Under the pieces are notes generated by a model. It searched no databases. It worked only from the letters and a program-made list of their open reading frames with translations, and had not been told where the DNA came from. Of a stretch of DNA of 64,000 nucleotides, positions 40,805 to 48,552 are shown one piece after another. The stretch covers positions 165,550 to 229,549 of the forward strand of contig NZ_JADMLH010000014.1 in assembly GCF_016464385.1 (NCBI RefSeq), given 5' to 3'. The position numbers and the translations under genes were made by a program. Numbering within the stretch: the stretch's first letter is position 1; every line of letters starts with the position of its first letter. The stretch comes from Nucisporomicrobium flavum. GTDB taxonomy: Bacteria > Actinomycetota > Actinomycetes > Mycobacteriales > Micromonosporaceae.

Positions 40805-41596
40805 ATGGAATCTCGTCGTGCACTCTCCATGGCCGTGGCCGGTCTCCTGGGCGGCACCCTGCTCGGTGTCCCGGCGGCGGACGCCGCGCCCACGACGGCT
40901 CAGGCAGCCGCCGCCCGCGCGGCGGCCGTCCTGACCGCGGCCGCCGCAGCCGGCACGACGAGTGGCGCCGTGGTGGCGCGCTACAGCTTCGACGGCGGCC
41001 GGTCCAGCTCGATCCTCGACGAGTCGGGCCGCGGGCACACCCTGCGGCTCGTCTCCGGCAACGGCGGAACGGTCCGCGCCGTACCGCACCGCAGCGGGCA
41101 GGCCCTGCGCTTCCCGGCCAAGTGCGCCGGCGCCGGCTGTCCCCGGGCCGCCCTGCAGAGCTCCAGCTCGGCCGACCTCAACCCCGGTACGCGCAACATC
41201 TCGTACGGCGCGGAGATCCTGCTCGCCCCCAGCCAGACCAGCAAGGGGCAGAACATCGTGCAGAAGGGCTACTCGACCACGAGCAGCCAGTGGAAGCTGC
41301 AGATCGACGGCACCGCGGGCCTGCCCAGCTGTGTCCTGGTCGGCGCGAACCCCGGCATCAAGCTCGTCCGCAGCTCGGTGTCGGTGGCGGACGGCAGCTG
41401 GCACACCGTCGAGTGCCGGCGTACGAGCACCCTGCTCCGGGTGATCGTCGACGGGGCGGTCCGCGGCAGCCGCACCATCTCGCCCCGCCTCACCATCACC
41501 AACCGCCGCGCGCTGAGCATCGGCGCCAAGGGTGCGTACGCCGACAACGACCAGTTCCACGGCATCCTCGACAACATCTGGGTCCGCATCGGCTGA
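40805..41596 (+). CDS. Secreted LamG/concanavalin-like domain protein
   Basis: A 263-residue extracellular protein. A signal peptide (SMAVAGLLGGTLLGVPAADAA) and an alanine-rich helix precede a single LamG/laminin-G-like jelly roll: VARYSFDGGRSSSILDESGR, HRSGQALRFPAKCAG, KGQNIVQKGYSTTSSQWKLQ, WHTVECRRTSTLLRVIVDG and FHGILDNIWVRIG. Such domains bind glycans or proteins without catalysis. Several paired cysteines suggest disulfides. It is monocistronic; TATACGTCATAAT (40786-40798) just upstream is AT-rich and could be the -10 region. Confidence 0.85.
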   Translation: MESRRALSMAVAGLLGGTLLGVPAADAAPTTAQAAAARAAAVLTAAAAAGTTSGAVVARYSFDGGRSSSILDESGRGHTLRLVSGNGGTVRAVPHRSGQALRFPAKCAGAGCPRAALQSSSSADLNPGTRNISYGAEILLAPSQTSKGQNIVQKGYSTTSSQWKLQIDGTAGLPSCVLVGANPGIKLVRSSVSVADGSWHTVECRRTSTLLRVIVDGAVRGSRTISPRLTITNRRALSIGAKGAYADNDQFHGILDNIWVRIG

Positions 41597-41604
41597 CCGC
41601 GGCA

Positions 41605-42318
41605 TCAGGCAGTGCTCGGCGCCGCCCGGTTCCGCAGCGCGAACTCGACGGCGGCCTCGACGTGCAGCCGGGACGTCGCGAAGACCGGCACGGGACTGTC
41701 GGCGGCCGAGATGAGCAGCTCGATCTCGGTGCACCCCAGAATGACACCCTGCGCGCCGGCAGCGACGAGGCGATCGATGACCCCGCGGTAGATCTGCCGC
41801 GACGGGTCCCGTACCTCGCCGAGGCACAGCTCGTCGTAGATGATCCGATGGACCTCGGCGCGGTCGGGCGCTTCCGGCACGATCACCTCGAGGCCGTGGC
41901 TCGCGAGCCGGTCCCGGTAGAAGTCCTGCTCCATGGTGAAGGCCGTACCGAGCAGGCCCACCGTCCTCACCCCCGCGGCGGTCACCGCCTCGGCCGTCGC
42001 GTCGGCCAGATGCAACAGCGGAATACCGATGGCGGCCTGCACCTCGTCGGCGACCTTGTGCATGGTGTTGGTGCACAGCACCAGCACGTCGGCCCCCGCG
42101 GCCTGAACGGCGGCAGCCGCCTCGCCGAGCAGTTGCCCCGCCTGCTCCCAGTGCGCACTGCTCTGCAGCCGCTCGATCTCCGCGAAGTCCACGGAGTAGA
42201 GCACGCACCGCGCCGAGTGCAGCCCGCCGAGGCGCTCCCGCACCATCTCGTTGGCCAGCCGGTAATAGTGTGCGCTGGATTCCCAGCTCATCCCGCCGAG
42301 CATCCCGATCGTCAGCAT
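41605..42318 (-). CDS. Aspartate/glutamate racemase family protein
   Basis: A 237-residue Asp/Glu/hydantoin racemase-family enzyme, cytoplasmic and metal-independent. Both catalytic cysteines are present: Cys82 in VLVLCTNTMHKV and Cys196 in VILGCTEIELL. The start LTIGMLGGMSWESSAHYYR is diagnostic of the YgeA/aspartate racemase branch, which interconverts L- and D-aspartate or related amino acids. It lies 28 bases downstream of the GH18 gene on the same strand, so may be co-transcribed. D-amino acid supply for cell wall or signalling is plausible; substrate range is unknown. Confidence 0.9.
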   Translation of the reverse strand: MLTIGMLGGMSWESSAHYYRLANEMVRERLGGLHSARCVLYSVDFAEIERLQSSAHWEQAGQLLGEAAAAVQAAGADVLVLCTNTMHKVADEVQAAIGIPLLHLADATAEAVTAAGVRTVGLLGTAFTMEQDFYRDRLASHGLEVIVPEAPDRAEVHRIIYDELCLGEVRDPSRQIYRGVIDRLVAAGAQGVILGCTEIELLISAADSPVPVFATSRLHVEAAVEFALRNRAAPSTA

Positions 42319-42346
42319 CCGGCCTTCTTACCAGGCGACGACCGGG

Positions 42347-43543
42347 TCAGGAGGGGGCGGCCAGCCCGGTCGCCATCGCCGTGACCAGTTGCGCGTCCGG
42401 GGTGTCGCCCGAGAGTTCCCAGGCGAAGGCGCCCCCGAGGTGGGTGCTCACGGCGTACGCCATCTTGGTCCTGATGGTCTCGGGGGTGTCGTAGCTCCAC
42501 CAGCGGTCGCCGCAGAACGCGTAGGCCGTGCCGCCCACCGTGCCGGTCGGGGGACAGGTGCGGCGGAGGACGTCGTAGTCCTCCAGGCCCTCCTCGTAGC
42601 GGCCCCGCGCCGGTCCCGTCGCCTGCCCGCCCGGCGCCGCGCTGGTCACCCCGGACCAGCCGCGGCCGTAGAACCCCACGCCGAGCAGCACCTTCTCCGG
42701 CGGAACCCCCAGGCCGAGGAGGCCGCGCACGGCGGCGTCGGTGGTCGCGGCCGGTCGCGGGATTCCCGGGTACGCCCTCAGCGCCGAGTGTGGCGCGGTG
42801 GGCCCGGTGCCGCCGCCGGTGCCGAAGAAGTCGTAGGTCATGGCGCTCAGCCAGTCGGCGTGGCGGGCGATCGCGGCGTAGTCCGTGGCCCGCAGCTTGC
42901 CCAGGTCGGCCGGCACCGCCGCGGTCACCACGGCGTCCGGGCCGAGCTCGTGCCGCAGCGCCGCGACGATGCCGGCCAGCGCCTGCGGGCCGCTCTCGTC
43001 GCAGGTCAGCCCGCACGCGTTGGGGTACTCCCAGTCGACGTCGATGCCGTCGAAGAGCCCGGCCCAGCGGGGATCGCGGAGCAGCCGGGCGCACGAACGC
43101 GCGAAGGCACCGGGGTCCTGCGCTGCCTCGGTGAAGCCGCGGGAGCCGGTCCAGCCGCCGAACGACCACAGCACCCGCAGCCCGGGGTGGCGGGCCTTCA
43201 GCTTGCGCAGCTGCCCGAAGTTGCCCCGCAGGCCCTGGCCCGCCACGTCAGCGACCCCGTCCACACTGTTCCGCGCCGCGATCGGCTTGCCCTGGTCGGC
43301 CCACGTGTCACCGGTGGCGCAGGTGCCGTCGGTGACCTTGCCGAAGGCGTACACGAGATCGGTGAGCCGTCCCGCCGCGCCGGAGGTCTCCACGTCGCGC
43401 ACCTGGTCGTTGCCCCAGTTCGTGAAGTATGCGACGACGCGCGGCATCGGACCTGCGGCCGAAGGCGCGGGCCGGGGTGGGTCCGCCGGAGCCGAGCAGC
43501 CGGCGAGCAGCGCCATGGCGGCGAGAACGGGTACGACCCGCAC
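42347..43543 (-). CDS. GH18 chitinase-like lipoprotein
   Basis: A 398-residue family 18 glycosidase. The signal peptide ends in a lipobox (LLAGCSAP). The TIM barrel shows VVAYFTNWGN, LRVLWSFGGWTGS and the catalytic DxxDxDxE as FDGIDVDWEYP with the proton donor Glu intact, then SAMTYDFFG and FYGRGWSGV, ending GGAFAWELSGDT. All family hallmarks of an active chitinase or endo-acetylglucosaminidase are present. The single domain lacks chitin-binding modules, and lipid attachment would keep it at the cell surface. It is expressed on the reverse strand with the racemase behind it. Confidence 0.92.
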   Translation of the reverse strand: MRVVPVLAAMALLAGCSAPADPPRPAPSAAGPMPRVVAYFTNWGNDQVRDVETSGAAGRLTDLVYAFGKVTDGTCATGDTWADQGKPIAARNSVDGVADVAGQGLRGNFGQLRKLKARHPGLRVLWSFGGWTGSRGFTEAAQDPGAFARSCARLLRDPRWAGLFDGIDVDWEYPNACGLTCDESGPQALAGIVAALRHELGPDAVVTAAVPADLGKLRATDYAAIARHADWLSAMTYDFFGTGGGTGPTAPHSALRAYPGIPRPAATTDAAVRGLLGLGVPPEKVLLGVGFYGRGWSGVTSAAPGGQATGPARGRYEEGLEDYDVLRRTCPPTGTVGGTAYAFCGDRWWSYDTPETIRTKMAYAVSTHLGGAFAWELSGDTPDAQLVTAMATGLAAPS

Positions 43544-43577
43544 GCGGGCCTCCCCATCCCTCGCAGGTCCGGCGAAC

Positions 43578-44045
43578 CTACCTCGACGGCGGCGCGGACG
43601 GCGTGGCCGCTAACCCGATCGTGTAGTCCTGGATCGTGTAACACGCCTCGTCGTCGATCGCGTTCGTCGACGGGTCGATGGTGATCCGCACCGGGTGCGC
43701 GTCTACCGGGTCCCGCTCCACCCGCACCACCTCGGCACCGGCCCGCTGAGCCGTGGCGGCCTCCTCCTCGAGCTGCCGCAGCGTCGGTACGAGATCCGCG
43801 ATGCGCAGCATCAACGCCCTCTTCGCCGCCTGGTCAAGCCCTTCGGTGCCCGTCACCCTGCCGTCCGCGACAGTCACGCGGAACCGGCCGATGAGCGCGC
43901 GCTCGCCGCACTCGGAGCCCAGGGTGAACGCGTACTTCGCCGGGGGCGTCCAGGTGGCCGGCGCCGTTGCCGGGGCCACCGGCTCGGCGTCGGCGCAACC
44001 GCCCAGGAGCAGGGCCAGAGTGGCGTACGGGAGAAGTCGGCGCAC
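43578..44045 (-). CDS. Small secreted lipoprotein (DUF6174-like)
   Basis: A ~155-residue lipoprotein with a lipobox LLLGGCAD. The body YAFTLGSECGERALIGRFRV then VTVADGRVTGTEGL and PVRITIDPSTNAIDDEACYT resembles the DUF6174 family of unknown role. I chose the GTG complementing 44043-44045 because GGAGGGAC sits just upstream and the signal peptide (RRLLPYATLALLLGGC) starts there; a longer frame exists. Two cysteine pairs may form disulfides. It lies upstream (same strand) of the chitinase by 34 bases and may share its transcript. Confidence 0.75.
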   Translation of the reverse strand: MRRLLPYATLALLLGGCADAEPVAPATAPATWTPPAKYAFTLGSECGERALIGRFRVTVADGRVTGTEGLDQAAKRALMLRIADLVPTLRQLEEEAATAQRAGAEVVRVERDPVDAHPVRITIDPSTNAIDDEACYTIQDYTIGLAATPSAPPSR

Positions 44046-44171
44046 GGGTCCCTCCAGGGAGTCGACGTACCGGTCCGACGCCGGCCGCCGGGGCACGGTT
44101 CCCCGGGTCACCCGTAGTGTCGTTCGCTACGCGGTCCGCACGGTCGCGACGCACTGTGCGATCGTTTTCTC

Positions 44172-46283
44172 GTGGCCGTACAAGCAGGTGGGAGGCGCAG
44201 GGACGACCTGCGCGCTCTGTTCGCCTGGCCGCGCGTCTACGACCGGGCGAAGGCGGTCGTCCGCAACGGCGTGACCACGTTCGTCGTCCTCACCGTGACG
44301 CTGTGGCTGATGCCGGGCGTCCGCGCCACCGACGTCGTCGACACCATGGGCCTGGTCCTGCTCGTCGCAGCGGTGGGCGCGGTGCTGCGGCCGCTGCTGC
44401 TGGCCGGGGTCATCGCCCTCGGTGGCTGGGGCGCGATGCTGCTCGGCGTCGTGGCCCAGGTCACCGTCATGGCCGTCGCCCTCGAGCTGGACCCGTCGAA
44501 GCGGCTCAGCGGCTGGCCCACCGTCGGGGTCGCCGCGCTGCTCGCGGTGATCTGCGCCGCGATCTTCGACTGGATGGTGGACAGCGGCACCGAGGACACG
44601 TTCATCAAGGAGGCCCGGCGCCTCATGCGCGGCATCCGGCGGCGGCAGGCCCGTCAGGCCGGCGGCCGGCTGCTCACGCTGCGCCGCCCGCGGCCGGGCA
44701 CCGAACCGGGGCTGCTGATCATCCAGCTGGACGGGGTCGGTGAGCCGGTGCTGCGGTGGTCCGTACGCGCCGGCAACCTGCCGACCATCGGACGCTGGCT
44801 GCGCTCGGGCACCCACGTGATGCGCGGCTGGCACACCGGCCTGCCGTCGACCACCCCCGCCTCCCAGGCCGGCATCCTGCACGGCGCCTCCGGCCGGATC
44901 CCGGGCTTCCGGTGGTACGAGAAGGACACCGGCCGGCTGATGGTCTCCAACCGGCCCCGCGACGCGGCCGTGATCGAGTCGCGCCTCTCCGATGGCCGGG
45001 GCCTGCTGCGCGACGGCGGGGTCAGCATCGGCAACGCGTTCTCCGGCGACGCCGCTATCAACCTGCTCACGGTCAGCCACGCGGCGTTCCCGGGGCGCTC
45101 GGCGCGCGGCTGGGCGGCGTTCATGGCGAGCCCGTTCGGCTTCACCCGCGCGCTGGTGCTCGGCGTCGGCGAGGTCTTCACCGAGCTGCACCAGGCGCGG
45201 CTGCAGCGCCGGCGCAACCTGCAGCCGCGGGTCAGCCGCTCCGGCGCGTTCCTGGCCCTGCGGCCCGCCTCGATCCTGCTGCGCGACGTCAACGTGTCGC
45301 TGGTGGCCGAGCAGATGGCCCGCGGCGCCCCGGTCGTGTACTGCGACCTGGTCGACTACGACGAGGTGGCGCACCACGCCGGTCCCGCGCGGCCGGAGTC
45401 GCTGCGGCAGCTGGAGAGCCTCGACCGGATGCTCGGCGTGCTGGAGCGGCTGGGGGCCGAGGCGGCGCGGGCGTACCGCATCGTGGTGCTCTCGGACCAC
45501 GGGCAGAGCCTGGGTGCCACGTTCCGGCAGCGCCACGGCGAGACGCTCGACCAGGCCGTCGCCCGGTTCTGCGGGCCGGATCCGGCCGAGGCGCCCCGCT
45601 CGCCCGCCGAGCAGGAGGCGACGAAGGAGCCGGACTACCCGACCGGCCCGGTCGCTCCGGTGCTCGTGGTCTCCTCCGGCAACCTGGCCCTCGTCTACCT
45701 GACCCGCCACGCGGAGCGGCTGGACCGCGCACGCATCGAGCAGATCTACCCGCGGCTGATCACCGGGCTCACCGGGCATCCCGGGATCGGGCTCGTGGTG
45801 GTGCAGGAGGAGGACGGGCCGGTCGCGTACGGCTCCGCGGGCAGCCACCGGTTGGCCGACGGCACCGTCGAGGGCGTGGACCCGCTGTTGCCGTACGGCC
45901 CGCAGGCCCGCGCGGACCTGCTGCGCCACCAGCGCTCCGAGCACGTCGGTGACCTCGTGCTGATCAGTACGGTGGACCCGGTGGCCAGCGAGGTGGCCGC
46001 GTTCGAGGAGCTCGTCGGCTCGCACGGCGGGCTGGGCGGCTGGCAGACCGAGGCGGTGCTGGTGCACCCGGCCGAGTGGCAGATCACCCACGGCGACCTG
46101 GACGGGCCGGACGCCGTCCACCGGCAGCTCGTGGACTGGCTGGACCTGCTGGGGCTGCGTACGCAGAGCGCCCGGCTGGACGAGTTGACCGCGCCCGCCC
46201 CGCCCGCGATCGAGCAGTTCGCGATCGCCGAGGAGGACCGCGACGGCGCGGCGGCGCGACTTTCGCACAGCCGTGATGGTTGA
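44172..46283 (+). CDS. Membrane-anchored alkaline-phosphatase-like phosphodiesterase
   Basis: A 703-residue protein. Residues ~35-140 carry four hydrophobic helices (TTFVVLTVTLWLMPGVRA, VLRPLLLAGVIALGGWG, GVVAQVTVMAVALEL), a holin-like membrane module. The rest is a type I phosphodiesterase/nucleotide pyrophosphatase fold: metal-site LDGVGEPV, the nucleophile region LPSTTPASQAGILHG, DLVDYDEVAHHAGP, VVLSDHGQS and RHGE, giving the expected two-metal set. Substrate may be a phospholipid, teichoic-acid-like polymer or nucleotide. GTG 44172 is in an intergenic stretch with the divergent lipoprotein. Seven bases separate it from the propeller gene, so the two are probably co-transcribed. Confidence 0.88.
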   Translation: MAVQAGGRRRDDLRALFAWPRVYDRAKAVVRNGVTTFVVLTVTLWLMPGVRATDVVDTMGLVLLVAAVGAVLRPLLLAGVIALGGWGAMLLGVVAQVTVMAVALELDPSKRLSGWPTVGVAALLAVICAAIFDWMVDSGTEDTFIKEARRLMRGIRRRQARQAGGRLLTLRRPRPGTEPGLLIIQLDGVGEPVLRWSVRAGNLPTIGRWLRSGTHVMRGWHTGLPSTTPASQAGILHGASGRIPGFRWYEKDTGRLMVSNRPRDAAVIESRLSDGRGLLRDGGVSIGNAFSGDAAINLLTVSHAAFPGRSARGWAAFMASPFGFTRALVLGVGEVFTELHQARLQRRRNLQPRVSRSGAFLALRPASILLRDVNVSLVAEQMARGAPVVYCDLVDYDEVAHHAGPARPESLRQLESLDRMLGVLERLGAEAARAYRIVVLSDHGQSLGATFRQRHGETLDQAVARFCGPDPAEAPRSPAEQEATKEPDYPTGPVAPVLVVSSGNLALVYLTRHAERLDRARIEQIYPRLITGLTGHPGIGLVVVQEEDGPVAYGSAGSHRLADGTVEGVDPLLPYGPQARADLLRHQRSEHVGDLVLISTVDPVASEVAAFEELVGSHGGLGGWQTEAVLVHPAEWQITHGDLDGPDAVHRQLVDWLDLLGLRTQSARLDELTAPAPPAIEQFAIAEEDRDGAAARLSHSRDG

Positions 46284-46290
46284 TTGAAAT

Positions 46291-47436
46291 GTGCGTTTTA
46301 TCCTTTTTGCACGGCGGCTGCTGCTGACCGTCGCCGCCGCCACCGCCCTGGTCACCGCCTCCGGATCGGCGCCCGCGCTCGCGGTCAGCGCCGGCCCCGA
46401 CAAGGCACCGCTCTTCAACGGTTCCGTGTACGCGATCGCGTACCGCGGCGGGACCGCGTACGTCGGAGGGTCGTTCACCAGCGTGAGCTGGGGCGGGCGT
46501 ACGTACGCGCGGGCCCGCCTCGCCGCCTTCGACGCATCCTCCGGCACGTTGCTGAGCTGGGCGCCGGCGGCAAACAGCACCGTACGGGCCCTCGCCGTCA
46601 GCGGCTCCTCGGTGTACGCGGGCGGTAACTTCACCACCGTCTCCGGCCGCTCCCGGGACAACCTGGTCCGCCTCGACGCGGCCACCGGCGCGGTCGGAAG
46701 CTTCGCGCACCGGGTCAGCGGGGTGCCGTACGCCCTCGCCGCCGGCAACGGCCGCCTCTACGCCGGCGGCAGCTTCACCGCGGTGGACGGCTCCACCCGG
46801 CGCAACCTGGCCGCCTTCTCGCTGACCAGCGGCGCCCTGGACGGCGGCTGGCGGCCCAGCGCCGACGACTCGGTGCACGCGCTCGCCGTCACCAGCTCGC
46901 GGGTCTACCTGGGTGGCTCGTTCCACCTGATCAACGGGGTCAGCCGGACCCTGCGCGTCGCGGCGGTCAGCCCGTCCGGCGGCTCGGTCGACCGCGGCTT
47001 CCTGCCGACGGCTCCGGCCCAGGTCAACGGGCTCGCCACCGACTCCGCCGGGGTGTACGCGGCCACCGGCGGCCAGGGCGGCCGGGCGATCGCGTACACC
47101 ACCGGCGGCACGATGCGCTGGCAGCGGGTCTTCGACGGCGACGCGGTGGCGGTCGCCGCGCTGGGCGGGACGATCTACGTGGGCGGCCACTTCGACCGGG
47201 CCTGCACCACCGTCAACAACGGTGCGCACGGCGCCTGCACCGACGGCTCGGTGTCCCGGGTCAAGCTCGCCGCCATCAGCGGACGCGGCGCGCTCACCGG
47301 CTGGGCACCGCAGGCCAACGGCGTGATCGGCGTCCGTGCGCTGGTGGTCGACCGCACCCGCGGCGCGATCGGTGCGGGCGGCGACTTCACCACCATCGGC
47401 GGCCAGAACCGTAAGCGGTACGCGTCCTTCCACTGA
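46291..47436 (+). CDS. Secreted beta-propeller protein
   Basis: A 381-residue extracellular protein. The signal peptide is RRLLLTVAAATALVTASGSAPALA. The mature part is a six- or seven-bladed propeller with a recurring GGSFT-like turn: YVGGSFTSVSWGG, YAGGNFTTVSGRS, YAGGSFTAVDGST, YLGGSFHLINGVS, YVGGHFDRAC and GAGGDFTTIGGQN. It matches the delta-60/kelch-like repeat class of actinomycete surface proteins; ligand unknown. Start region GTGCGTTTTATCCTTTTT is unusually A/T rich for this DNA. It follows the phosphodiesterase gene by seven bases. Confidence 0.82.
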   Translation: MRFILFARRLLLTVAAATALVTASGSAPALAVSAGPDKAPLFNGSVYAIAYRGGTAYVGGSFTSVSWGGRTYARARLAAFDASSGTLLSWAPAANSTVRALAVSGSSVYAGGNFTTVSGRSRDNLVRLDAATGAVGSFAHRVSGVPYALAAGNGRLYAGGSFTAVDGSTRRNLAAFSLTSGALDGGWRPSADDSVHALAVTSSRVYLGGSFHLINGVSRTLRVAAVSPSGGSVDRGFLPTAPAQVNGLATDSAGVYAATGGQGGRAIAYTTGGTMRWQRVFDGDAVAVAALGGTIYVGGHFDRACTTVNNGAHGACTDGSVSRVKLAAISGRGALTGWAPQANGVIGVRALVVDRTRGAIGAGGDFTTIGGQNRKRYASFH

Positions 47437-47458
47437 CGTCCCGGCCCGGCGACGGTGC

Positions 47459-47662
47459 TCACTGCTGAAGTTTGGCCAGCGTGAGCACCTCGCCCCGGAT
47501 GCCCCAGCCGCCGTCGGCGACCTCGTCCACCAGCACCATGGTGGTGGCGCGGACGTCGTCGCCGAAGGTCTCGGCGTACAGGTCGGTGACCTTGGTGATC
47601 AGCTCCTCCTTCTGGGCCGGGCCGAGCAGGCCCGCGGGCACCTTGAGGTTCGCGAACGGCAT
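47459..47662 (-). CDS. 4-oxalocrotonate tautomerase-like small enzyme
   Basis: A 67-residue tautomerase. The catalytic Pro2 follows the initiator Met (PFANLKVPAG), the chain has the KEELITKVTDLYAE helix, and VLVDEVADGGWGI ends the active pocket. These small enzymes tautomerise 2-oxo acids or related carbonyls as oligomers. It is divergent from the XRE regulator at 47772, which might control it; the 109-base gap holds both promoters. Confidence 0.85.
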   Translation of the reverse strand: MPFANLKVPAGLLGPAQKEELITKVTDLYAETFGDDVRATTMVLVDEVADGGWGIRGEVLTLAKLQQ

Positions 47663-47771
47663 GGTGTCTCCTTCATCGTGGTCCGGCCTCCCACGGTGAC
47701 CGGCCGACCGGGCGGGAACCAGGGGACGTCAACCCCTGGCTGAGCCGCCCGGGCCCGGTGACACTGGGAGG

Positions 47772-48548
47772 ATGGATCTTGCGGAGCTGGGGGCGTTCCT
47801 GCAGTCCCGGCGCGCGGCGATCACCCCGGCCGAGGTGGGCCTGCCGCCCGGCCCGCGCCGCCGGGTCGCGGGCCTGCGCCGCGACGAGGTGGCCGTTCTC
47901 GCCGGCGCCTCTGTCGACTACTACACCGAGCTGGAACGCGGTCGCGGCGCCCAGCCCTCGCCGCAGGTGCTCGGCGCGCTGGCCCGGGCCCTGCGCTTGG
48001 GCGACGACGAACGCGACTACCTCTTCCGGCTCGCCGGCCACCTCACCCCGCCGCCGCGGCCGGCCATGCCGCAGGCCGTCCAACCCGCCCTGAGGTCGCT
48101 GCTCGACCGTCTCGGCGCCACGCCCGCCCGGATCCTCACCGACCTGCACGAGACCCTGGCGCAGAACGACCTCGCCACCGAGCTGCTCGGCGTGCCCGAA
48201 CCAGGCAGTTTCCTCGAGCGCTGGTTCACCGATCCGGCCGCCCGGCACGTCTACCCGGCCGAGGACCACCCGCACCACTCCCGGGTGCTCGTCCACGACC
48301 TGCGCGCGGCCGTCGCCCGCCGCGGCCCGCACACGGAAGCCTCGGACCTGGTGGCTGAGCTCCGGGAAGCCAGTGCTGAGTTCCGTACGCTGTGGGAGAC
48401 CGGGAACGTCGCGGTCCGTCGCGGCGACCGGAAGCGGATCAACCATCCCGTACGCGGCACGCTCACGGTGATCTGCGAGAACCTGTTCAGCGAGGACGGC
48501 CGCCAGCGCCTCCAGTTCTTCACGCCATTGCCGGATGTAACACAATGA
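47772..48548 (+). CDS. XRE-family regulator with MmyB-like ligand domain
   Basis: A 258-residue transcription factor. The N-terminal HTH (residues ~12-85) contains RRVAGLRRDEVAVLAGASVD and YYTELERGRGAQPSPQVLGAL, the classic form of this actinomycete family. The rest is an MmyB-type PAS-like ligand-binding domain (ILTDLHETLAQNDLATELLG, RHVYPAEDHPHHSRVLVHDL, FRTLWETGNVAVRRGDRKRI, HPVRGTLTVICENL). Four bases separate its stop from the next gene, so it may be coupled to the large AfsR-like regulator. It is divergent from the tautomerase gene. Confidence 0.9.
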   Translation: MDLAELGAFLQSRRAAITPAEVGLPPGPRRRVAGLRRDEVAVLAGASVDYYTELERGRGAQPSPQVLGALARALRLGDDERDYLFRLAGHLTPPPRPAMPQAVQPALRSLLDRLGATPARILTDLHETLAQNDLATELLGVPEPGSFLERWFTDPAARHVYPAEDHPHHSRVLVHDLRAAVARRGPHTEASDLVAELREASAEFRTLWETGNVAVRRGDRKRINHPVRGTLTVICENLFSEDGRQRLQFFTPLPDVTQ

Positions 48549-48552
48549 GCCG

